The translations under genes were made by a program, and so were the position numbers. Shown piece after piece: positions 1-5,285 of a DNA stretch of 5,285 bases. How positions within the stretch are numbered: position 1 is the first letter of the stretch; each line of letters begins with the position of its first letter. Where the stretch lies: assembly GCA_026710565.1 (NCBI GenBank), contig JAPOQV010000260.1:1-5285 (forward strand), given 5' to 3'. Under the pieces are notes generated by a model. That model searched no databases, was not told where the DNA came from, and saw only the letters and a program-made list of their open reading frames with translations. The DNA is from Spirochaetaceae bacterium. GTDB lineage: Bacteria; Spirochaetota; Spirochaetia; SZUA-6; Bin103.

Positions 1-276
1 TCCCGGACCCGGCACCCTGCCGAGCGTGCCGGTACATGCGTCCACCACCGCGCCCAGCAGGCCGCCGGCGCCGGCACGCCACGCGAAACGGTCGATGCCG
101 TCGGTCCCCTCGATGCGCAGGCCATCCGCCGCCGGGTGCACCCGCACACGCACCCGCGGCTCGACGGCCGCCGCCACTCCGAGTCCGCCCGGCTGCAGCA
201 CCGCGTACTCGCCCAGCAGCAGTACGCTCCCGGGCGCGCTGTACTCCCGTGCTTCAGCCCCCGTGTCAACCGCCAC
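1..276 (-). CDS. Phosphomevalonate kinase (GHMP family), N-terminal 92 codons, partial
   Basis: This is the 5' part of a GHMP kinase cut by the window edge; reading continues open to position 1. The family phosphorylates small alcohol or phospho substrates with ATP. Here the expected step is 5-phosphomevalonate to 5-diphosphomevalonate in the cytoplasm. The N-terminus has the GHMP opening motif SAPGSVLLLGEYAVLQPGGL (about residues 13-32), followed by an alternating hydrophobic strand region. GEY rather than GEH after the LLL stretch favours phosphomevalonate kinase over mevalonate kinase. The GTG at 276-274 is the first possible start, because an in-frame TGA lies at 282-280. A GGGAG ribosome site sits six bases upstream. 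The gene overlaps the end of mvaD by 11 bases, in keeping with one operon. The ATP-binding glycine-rich motif and the C-terminal domain lie outside the window, so mevalonate kinase remains possible. Confidence 0.8.
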   Translation of the reverse strand, partial: MAVDTGAEAREYSAPGSVLLLGEYAVLQPGGLGVAAAVEPRVRVRVHPAADGLRIEGTDGIDRFAWRAGAGGLLGAVVDACTGTLGRVPGPG

Positions 277-1237
277 GGCTCACTCCCGGCCCCACGGCCG
301 ACACGATCGGCGGCGGCTTCCCCGGGCACGACGCGGACAGCGCCGCCGCCACCCGCTGAGCGTCGCATTCCGAGCACAGCACCTTGACCTGTGGGCCCGC
401 GTCCATGGTCTCCCACGCGGCCACGCCGTGCGCGCGCAGCTCCTCCACGGCCGCCAGCAGCATGAGCGTCTCGGGCAGCCAGTAGCGGATCGGCGGATCG
501 GCCGCCAGCATCGTCGCAAACATGCGGGAGTAGCTGTTGCGCATCGCGCTGCCCAACCGGGCCAGATCGCGCTCCCGGACCGCGGCCGCCGCTTCTTCGT
601 ACAGCCGCGGGCTGTCGCGCACCCATCCGTCATACGCGGGCGAGGTCAGCCGCACACGCTCCATCGCCTCGCGCGAGCCGATCGGCTTGGCCGCGCCGCT
701 GACCACCGCGACCACCACCCGAAGCTCCGGCCACGCATCGGCCGGCGCCAGCGGGCTCGCCGTCTCGGCTCCGGCCGGCAGTGTCACGAAGCCGCCGAAG
801 ACGGCTCGCGCCGCCGACGCCGATCCCACCCGCGCGAGCGCGGAGAGCTCGGTGTCGCCGAGCTCCACCCCGCACGCTCGGCTGCAGGCCGCCGCCAGCG
901 CCGCGAATCCGGACGAGGAGCTGGCCAGGCCGGCCGCGCTCGGAAAGTCGTTGCGGGCGCGGATCCGAAAGCCGCTTCGCGTTTCGCACCGCCCGCGCAC
1001 CTCGTCCAGGAACGCCCGGTAGCGCGCCGGATCGACGCTGCGGCCGTCCAGCTCGACGGAATCGCCGGACTCGTCCAGCCGCACGTGCACGTCACTGCGC
1101 AGCGCCGCGAGCGAGATCCCGAGACTGGGGGTCGCCGGAAGGTTCCGCCGCACGTCCGCCTTGCCCCAGTACTTGACCAGCGCGAGGTTCGGGTGAGCGA
1201 CCGCGGAGGCGGATCCGTCGGTTCCTGCCGCGTTCAC
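266..1237 (-). CDS. mvaD: Diphosphomevalonate decarboxylase
   Basis: A 323-residue cytoplasmic enzyme of the GHMP superfamily that converts 5-diphosphomevalonate plus ATP to isopentenyl diphosphate, ADP, phosphate and CO2. The family signature ALVKYWGK is at residues 19-26. The glycine/serine-rich ATP loop PSAAGLASSSSGFAAL is at 99-114. GSASAARAVFGGF (138-150) matches the conserved segment with the substrate-binding arginine (R144). TMDAGPQVKVLC (277-288) carries the catalytic aspartate D279. Length is normal for the family (about 310-330). The GTG start at 1237 overlaps the mvaA stop in a GTGA junction and has no strong ribosome site, so translational coupling is likely. The DAGPQV form and the LARVGSASAAR segment recall the Borrelia enzyme, from memory. 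KYWGK together with the conserved Asp argues against the archaeal mevalonate-3-kinase relatives. Confidence 0.95.
   Translation of the reverse strand: MNAAGTDGSASAVAHPNLALVKYWGKADVRRNLPATPSLGISLAALRSDVHVRLDESGDSVELDGRSVDPARYRAFLDEVRGRCETRSGFRIRARNDFPSAAGLASSSSGFAALAAACSRACGVELGDTELSALARVGSASAARAVFGGFVTLPAGAETASPLAPADAWPELRVVVAVVSGAAKPIGSREAMERVRLTSPAYDGWVRDSPRLYEEAAAAVRERDLARLGSAMRNSYSRMFATMLAADPPIRYWLPETLMLLAAVEELRAHGVAAWETMDAGPQVKVLCSECDAQRVAAALSASCPGKPPPIVSAVGPGVSRGG
283..287 (-). promoter_or_regulatory. Ribosome binding site of the partial GHMP kinase
   Basis: On the minus strand GGGAG is followed by six bases (TGAGCC) and then the GTG start at 276. It lies inside the last codons of mvaD. 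It is the clearest Shine-Dalgarno sequence in the window and fixes the kinase start, since an in-frame stop falls between it and the GTG. Confidence 0.6.
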
Positions 1238-2538
1238 GATTCGGACCGGCGCAACTCGGCCAGGGCCGCGGCCGCCGCATCGCCGTCTACCGTGCCTGCG
1301 GCCGCGATACGCCCGGCGACCCGCTCGACCTCCGGGCCGCGCGCGCCGGCCTGAAACGCCAGCCGCCGCGCGTGCAGGCGCAGGTGGCCGCGCTGGATCC
1401 CCTCGCCCACGAGCGCCATCAGCGCTGCCAGGTTCTGCGCCAGCCCCGCCGCGCAGGCGATGCGGGCAAGCCGTCTCGCGCCGGGGTTGCCCAGCACCTG
1501 CAGGGCGAACCGCGCGCCGGGATGCACGCTCGTCGCCCCGCCCACCGAGCCCAGCGGGATCGGCACCGACAGCTCGCCGACCAGCCCGCCATCCTCACGG
1601 CGGAAGCTCGACAGCGGCCCGTACCTTCCCGATCGGCCGGCGTGCAGGTGGGCCGCCGCCTCCACGGCCCGCGTGTCGTTGCCGGTCGCCAGCGCCACCG
1701 CGGCGATGCCGTTCATGATCCCCTTGTTGTGGGTGACCGCGCGGTCGGGGTCGTCGGCCGCCACCGCGGTCGCCCGCACCACCCGCTCGGCCATCTGGGC
1801 GCCGTTGCGCCCGGCGCGCGCCAGCAGCTCATCCGGGCACGAGAACCGCGCGGTGCAGACGTTGTGCCGCGACGCGTTGGTGACGATCGACATCAGCACC
1901 GTGCCGCCGCCGGTCCGCTCCAGCAGGGGGCGCAGCGCCTCGCCCGCGGTATTGACCTTGTTGGCGCCCATCGCGTCGCGGGCGTCCAGGTCCACCTCGA
2001 CCTTGAGCACGCCGCTCGCCGGCAGGGGGAGTACGCGCAGGCCGCGGTAGCCGCCGCCGCGAGCCACCAGCGTCGGCACCGCCGCGTCCACGTGCTCGCG
2101 AATCGCGGGCTCCGCGGCCCGGACGCGCTCCGCGGCGTCCGCCGCGCCGTCGACGAACACCTGCACGGTCGCCAGCGGCAGCCCGCCGCTCGTCGTGAAT
2201 CCGCCGCCGCGGCGCACCAGCCGGGCGGCGTGGGTGGCGGCAGCGATCACCGACGGCTCCTCGGTCGCCATCGGCACGGCATGCTCGCGGCCGTCGATCA
2301 GGAACCCGGCGGCGATCCCCAAGGGCACCGACAGCACGCCGACCGCCGATTCGACCATCAGGTCGGCCAAGTCCAGCGCGTCGGCCGGCGCGCCGGTGGC
2401 GGCGTGCTCGGCATCGCCGAGCGGATGGCCGCCGGCAGCGGCGGCGCTCCTCAGCATGACGCGCCGCTCCGCGACGGATGCGTAGCGGAATCGTTCGGGC
2501 AGGGTCACGGCGTGTCGTTCAGGCGGCGCCGGTGCCAT
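1234..2538 (-). CDS. mvaA: Hydroxymethylglutaryl-CoA reductase, class II
   Basis: A 434-residue soluble HMG-CoA reductase, expected to make mevalonate from HMG-CoA with NAD(P)H. No membrane anchor is visible, as expected of class II (bacterial) enzymes. The N-terminal helix region LPERFRYASVAERR (13-26) is followed by LSVPLGIAAGFLIDG (69-83) and the catalytic-glutamate segment MATEEPSVIAAA (90-101). The class II signature DAMGANKVNT is at 188-197. The other expected catalytic residues are K272 (THNKGIMNG), D288 (ATGNDTRAVEAAAH) and H385 (IQRGHLRLHAR). The ATG at 2538 is used. A GTG ten codons later is possible but has no ribosome site, while a weak GAAGG lies 11 bases before the ATG. The gene follows mvaS by 36 bases and shares a GTGA overlap with mvaD. 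The biosynthetic neighbours argue for mevalonate synthesis and against the catabolic role known in Pseudomonas mevalonii. Cofactor preference cannot be read here. Confidence 0.95.
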   Translation of the reverse strand: MAPAPPERHAVTLPERFRYASVAERRVMLRSAAAAGGHPLGDAEHAATGAPADALDLADLMVESAVGVLSVPLGIAAGFLIDGREHAVPMATEEPSVIAAATHAARLVRRGGGFTTSGGLPLATVQVFVDGAADAAERVRAAEPAIREHVDAAVPTLVARGGGYRGLRVLPLPASGVLKVEVDLDARDAMGANKVNTAGEALRPLLERTGGGTVLMSIVTNASRHNVCTARFSCPDELLARAGRNGAQMAERVVRATAVAADDPDRAVTHNKGIMNGIAAVALATGNDTRAVEAAAHLHAGRSGRYGPLSSFRREDGGLVGELSVPIPLGSVGGATSVHPGARFALQVLGNPGARRLARIACAAGLAQNLAALMALVGEGIQRGHLRLHARRLAFQAGARGPEVERVAGRIAAAGTVDGDAAAAALAELRRSES

Positions 2539-2574
2539 CCGTCATCGCGCCTTCACCGCCCCCGCCGGCAGACG
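2539..2574 (-). other. Short mvaS-mvaA spacer
   Basis: These 36 bases are the only internal intergenic gap. On the minus strand they hold a weak GAAGG and an extra out-of-frame ATG at 2545 that opens a nine-codon frame (including its stop) overlapping the mvaA start. No terminator hairpin or promoter-like AT-rich hexamer is seen, so transcription probably reads through. In Borrelia, from memory, the isomerase gene fni sits at this place in the cluster; here there is no room for it. Confidence 0.5.
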
Positions 2575-3870
2575 CTACGGGCGCGTGTCTCTCTGGTAGT
2601 CGTAGAGGCGGTAGCCGTCCTCGCGAATGCCGCTCAGGTAGAACCGCTTGGCCGGAACGACTTCGTCGTCAGCGACAGCTCCGCCGTCCGAGTCGGGCAC
2701 CTCGGGGCTGCCCATCCACCGGTCATACTGCCCGAAGGTCGCCGGCACCGCGTGGTCGAGCTCCTCGTCCAGGGTCCAGGAGCGGATCACCTCGGGCGCT
2801 CCGGCGGCCACCCGTCCCGACACCACCACCGCGGTGTTGCCGGAGCCGTAGGAGAACAGCAGCACCTGCCGGCCGACGATGTCGTCACCCAGCCGCCGGT
2901 AGCGCTTCCAGAGGACGGACGCCAAGCCCAGGAACAGCGCGCCGGAGTAGATGTTGCCGGTCACGCCCACCGGTTCGACGGCCGCGTCCAGGTCGCGTTC
3001 GGCCAGGAACGCCCGGCTGGCGGCCTCGTCGAGCCCCAGGTGCCGGCCGATCAGCTCGCTCATCGCCTCCACCGGAAGCGTCATGAACGGACTGTGCAGG
3101 GCGAAGGCGTCGGTAGTGCCCAGCACCTCGCGCGGCTCCCGGCCGGCGCGCGCGCAGTGGTCGAGCAGCGCCCGGCCGACCGCCTGCTTGTAGCACTTCA
3201 GCGAGTAGCCGCCCTTCACGCGCGCGGTGTCGGAGCCGAGCGGCCGGAAGAAGTCGTCGACGTCGCTCGACGAGTAGCCGGCGGTGGCCACGTCGATCTC
3301 CAGCAGCTTGGGGTCGACGCAGGCGCTCATGGCGACGGCGCCCGCTCCCTGGGTGAGCTCCGCGGTCGAGGCGCGGTCGTAGCGGGCGACGTCCGAGCAG
3401 ACCACCACGCCGCTCTCGGCCGGCCGGTTGGTCAGCGCCAGCAGCGCCAGCACGGCCAGCAGCGAGATCATGCCGCCCGCGCAGGCATGTTGGATCTGGA
3501 ACGTGGAGATGCCTTCGGGCACCTCGCAGCCGGCATCCTGCAGCATCCCCTCGACGTAGGCCGCGACCGGCTTGCTGTGGTCGACGGTGGTCTCCGTACC
3601 CACGGCCAAGTAGCGCAGGTCGGCCAGCGACAGGGTGCCGCGCGTCAGCAGCCGCAGGGCCGCCTGCGCGGCCATGGTCGCGCAATCCTCCCACCACGCC
3701 GGGAAACGCACCTTCTTCTGCTGCGTGTACTCGAATGCCCGCTTGAGCGCCATGCGCAGCAGCGGGTTCTCCTCGATGCGGCGGCGGATGAGCGCGCCGA
3801 TGTCGACCTGCAGCGACGGAAGGTAGAGGGCGATGTCACCGATGCCGACGGCGGTCCCGGTGGCGGTCAC
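2575..3870 (-). CDS. mvaS: Hydroxymethylglutaryl-CoA synthase
   Basis: A 431-residue thiolase-fold enzyme that condenses acetyl-CoA with acetoacetyl-CoA to HMG-CoA, the first committed step of the mevalonate pathway. The start VGIGDIALYLPSLQVDI (8-24) is typical of the family. The expected catalytic triad is visible: Glu in GTETTVDHSK (E93), the acyl-enzyme cysteine in QIQHACAGGM (C130) and the histidine in FALHSPF (H259). GNIYSG (305-310) and the C-terminal YGSGNTAVVVSGRV (341-354) are also conserved family segments. At 431 residues it is somewhat longer than common bacterial forms (about 390), mainly through a longer C-terminus (roughly from residue 380). The GTG start at 3870 overlaps the miaB stop as GTGA, with only a weak GTGAG eight bases upstream, suggesting coupling to miaB. 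The cysteine loop is ACAGG, not the commoner ACYGG. It is not a polyketide PksG type judging from context. Confidence 0.94.
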   Translation of the reverse strand: MTATGTAVGIGDIALYLPSLQVDIGALIRRRIEENPLLRMALKRAFEYTQQKKVRFPAWWEDCATMAAQAALRLLTRGTLSLADLRYLAVGTETTVDHSKPVAAYVEGMLQDAGCEVPEGISTFQIQHACAGGMISLLAVLALLALTNRPAESGVVVCSDVARYDRASTAELTQGAGAVAMSACVDPKLLEIDVATAGYSSSDVDDFFRPLGSDTARVKGGYSLKCYKQAVGRALLDHCARAGREPREVLGTTDAFALHSPFMTLPVEAMSELIGRHLGLDEAASRAFLAERDLDAAVEPVGVTGNIYSGALFLGLASVLWKRYRRLGDDIVGRQVLLFSYGSGNTAVVVSGRVAAGAPEVIRSWTLDEELDHAVPATFGQYDRWMGSPEVPDSDGGAVADDEVVPAKRFYLSGIREDGYRLYDYQRDTRP

Positions 3871-5252
3871 GAGGCGAGCTCACAGGCGGGCATGGTCTCC
3901 CTGGCAGGCATGGTCTCACCGACAGGCATGGCGGCCAGCTCGCCCTCCACGGAGAGCGGCGCCGCGCCGGTGATCCGCACCGGCACGATGTGGCCCGGCC
4001 GCACGTCGTCCCGCTCCGGAAAGCGCACGATCACCCGGCCCTCCGTGCGGCCGCTCAGATGGCCGGCTCGGCGCGCCGGGCCCTCCACCAGCACCGGCAG
4101 CGTGCTATCGACCAGGGCGGCGTTGTAGGCGCCGGCCGAGCGCTGCAGCTCGTCGGAGAGGATCTGCACCCGCTCCTTCTTGACGGCGGCCGGCACGTCG
4201 TCCGCCCAGCGCGAGCTGGCGGCGCCGGGGCGCGGCGAGTAGGCGGCGATGTAGGCCATGTTGAACTGGAACTCGCGCATCGCGCGGCGGGTCTCTTCGA
4301 ACTGCTCGTCCGTCTCACCCGTGAAGCCGACGATGATGTCCGTGGACAGCGTCGCCCGTGGCAGGATCCGGCGGATCTCCTCGACGATGGGGCGGTAGCG
4401 GTCCAGCCGGTAGTTGCGGTTCATGCGGATCAGGACCTTGTCGTCCCCGGACTGCAGCGGCAGGTGCACCTGCATGGCGATCGACGGGTGGGCGGCCATC
4501 GCCTCGAGCACCTCGGTCGTCATGTCCTGCGGGTGCGGAGACGTGTAGTAGACCCAGACCGTGCGCCCGGCCTTCTCGCACAGCTCGGCGACGCGGTGGA
4601 GCAGCTCCGCGAAGCTGCACTCGTCCGATGTGTCGGTGCCGTAGGAGTTGACGTTCTGGCCGAGCAGGGTGATCGAGCTGTAGCCGAGCCCGACCAGCCG
4701 GCCCACCTCGTCCAGGATCCCCCCGGACGGCCGCGACACCTCGCGGCCACGGGTATAGGGGACCGCGCAGAAGGTGCAGAGCTTGTCGCAGCCGTTCTGG
4801 ATGGGCACGAAGGCGGCGTAGCCGGAGGAGTAGCGCGGGGTGATCTTCCAGAAAGCGTCGTCGGTGCCCAGATAGCCGCCGCCGGAGGCGGGGGTCACGA
4901 CCCCGTCCTGGCGGATCAGGTCGGGCAGCGACGGCACGTCGGCAGGGCGCACCAGGAAGTCGAACTTTCCGGCCAGCCGTGGTTCGTCGTGCGGCAACAC
5001 GCACCCGGAGACGAACGTGACCAGGGGACGCTGCGCCTTCCAGGCGTTCCAGCGCTCGATGCGGGCATCGACCCGGTCGATCGCCCGCTGCCGTACCGAG
5101 CAGGCGATCGCGCCGATCAGGTCCGCGTCCTCCTCTCGCCCGGTCCTCACGAACCCCGCGGAGTCCAGCACCGTGGCGATCCGTTCGGTGTCGGAGAGGT
5201 TCATCTGGCAGCCGAACGACACCAGATGGTAGGTCATGCCGCTGCCGAGCAT
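3867..5252 (-). CDS. miaB: tRNA-2-methylthio-N6-dimethylallyladenosine synthase (MiaB)
   Basis: A 461-residue radical-SAM methylthiotransferase that turns i6A37 of tRNAs reading U-starting codons into ms2i6A37. The N-terminal UPF0004 domain shows the three cluster cysteines: C15 (SFGCQMN), C51 (ACSVRQRA) and C84 (SGCVLPHDE). The radical-SAM CxxxCxxC is C155-C159-C162 (GCDKLCTFCAVPYTRGRE). Further family blocks are LLGQNVNSYG (196-205), YYTSPHPQD (235-243), LPLQSGDDKVL (264-274), STDIIVGFTGET (303-314) and YSPRPGAASS (338-347). A C-terminal TRAM domain covers about 380-440 (GRTEGRVIVRF). The GCQMN and CSVRQRA forms point to MiaB over RimO or MtaB. The start is uncertain: ATG 5252 or ATG 5237 (five codons later). 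Residues 442-461 form an extra tail built from a short repeat, just before the GTGA overlap with mvaS. Its i6A substrate depends on DMAPP, a loose link to the downstream genes. Confidence 0.93.
   Translation of the reverse strand: MLGSGMTYHLVSFGCQMNLSDTERIATVLDSAGFVRTGREEDADLIGAIACSVRQRAIDRVDARIERWNAWKAQRPLVTFVSGCVLPHDEPRLAGKFDFLVRPADVPSLPDLIRQDGVVTPASGGGYLGTDDAFWKITPRYSSGYAAFVPIQNGCDKLCTFCAVPYTRGREVSRPSGGILDEVGRLVGLGYSSITLLGQNVNSYGTDTSDECSFAELLHRVAELCEKAGRTVWVYYTSPHPQDMTTEVLEAMAAHPSIAMQVHLPLQSGDDKVLIRMNRNYRLDRYRPIVEEIRRILPRATLSTDIIVGFTGETDEQFEETRRAMREFQFNMAYIAAYSPRPGAASSRWADDVPAAVKKERVQILSDELQRSAGAYNAALVDSTLPVLVEGPARRAGHLSGRTEGRVIVRFPERDDVRPGHIVPVRITGAAPLSVEGELAAMPVGETMPARETMPACELAS
3876..3929 (-). 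repeat. Three-copy 18-bp tandem repeat in the 3' end of miaB
   Basis: On the minus strand three adjoining 18-base units begin with ATG at 3929, 3911 and 3893. They read ATGCCTGTCGGTGAGACC, ATGCCTGCCAGGGAGACC and ATGCCCGCCTGTGAGCTC. Units 1 and 2 differ at three positions, units 2 and 3 at five. They stay in frame and encode MPVGET-MPARET-MPACEL, beyond the TRAM domain. Each unit carries a GAG-containing purine stretch, and the first two place it directly before the next ATG. Confidence 0.85.
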
Positions 5253-5277
5253 AATAGCTCGCCCCCGCGATCGACAA
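5251..5277 (-). promoter_or_regulatory. Possible sigma-70-like promoter before miaB
   Basis: On the minus strand TTGTCG (5277-5272) is followed after 15 bases by TATTAT (5256-5251), five of six bases matching the -10 consensus and standing out in GC-rich DNA. The spacing is short. If used, transcription would start near 5244, which would exclude the ATG at 5252 and favour the ATG at 5237 with a very short leader. Only 33 bases upstream of miaB are available, so this is tentative. Confidence 0.2.
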
Positions 5278-5285
5278 CCGACGGA

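Noticed and set aside
264..269. A perfect TTGACA -35 hexamer on the minus strand at the kinase start
   Set aside because: No -10-like hexamer follows at 16-18 bases (GAGTAC is the best available), and the site lies inside the overlap of mvaD and the kinase.
26..1354. A 442-codon open frame on the plus strand
   Set aside because: It is antisense to mvaD and the partial kinase, Arg/Pro/Ala-rich and without motifs, whereas the opposite strand encodes clear conserved enzymes.
2519..2545. A nine-codon upstream frame (ATG at 2545) overlapping the mvaA start
   Set aside because: It is very short, encodes nothing recognisable and is likely by chance, although it is placed after a GAAGG stretch.
2540..2574. 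A possible hairpin between mvaS and mvaA
   Set aside because: Only a four-base stem (CGTC/GACG) with a 27-base loop and no T-run, so it is not a credible terminator.
1372..4128. A 918-codon open frame on the plus strand
   Set aside because: It lies antisense across mvaA, mvaS and part of miaB, and its translation is low-complexity and rich in Arg, Ala, Gly, His and Gln with no recognisable domain. Long antisense frames are expected in very GC-rich genes.
4315..5277. A 320-codon minus-strand frame overlapping miaB
   Set aside because: It is a shifted frame inside miaB with Arg/Pro/Gly-rich sequence and no domain; the miaB frame holds all the family motifs.

Overview
This window is high-GC DNA (about 70% G+C, estimated by eye). 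All the believable genes lie on the minus strand, so the transcriptional order runs from high coordinates to low: a MiaB-type tRNA methylthiotransferase (3867-5252), HMG-CoA synthase (2575-3870), class II HMG-CoA reductase (1234-2538), diphosphomevalonate decarboxylase (266-1237), and the first 92 codons of a GHMP kinase, most likely phosphomevalonate kinase, which runs off the left edge (1-276).

The genes are packed like one operon. miaB/mvaS and mvaA/mvaD each overlap by four bases in a GTGA junction, mvaD and the kinase overlap by 11 bases, and only mvaS/mvaA are separated, by 36 bases. Three of the five chosen starts are GTG. No terminator-like hairpin was seen inside the block. No gene-free stretch exceeds 36 bases.

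Functionally, the last four genes are the mevalonate route to isopentenyl diphosphate: acetoacetyl-CoA to HMG-CoA (MvaS), HMG-CoA to mevalonate (MvaA), phosphorylation of phosphomevalonate (the partial kinase) and decarboxylation of diphosphomevalonate (MvaD). Mevalonate kinase and isopentenyl-diphosphate isomerase are not in the window and would be expected beyond the left edge or elsewhere. miaB fits loosely, because MiaB modifies i6A37 in tRNA and the isopentenyl group of i6A comes from DMAPP, an end product of this pathway.

The order mvaS - mvaA - mvaD - phosphomevalonate kinase and several sequence signatures (for example ETMDAGPQVK in MvaD and QHACAGG in MvaS) recall, from memory, the mevalonate cluster of Borrelia. 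A high-GC free-living or uncultured spirochaete is therefore the best guess, but this rests on recollection and not on a search.

No exotic or undescribed system is visible. The most unusual local item is a three-copy 18-bp in-frame tandem repeat at the very 3' end of miaB, just before the mvaS start.
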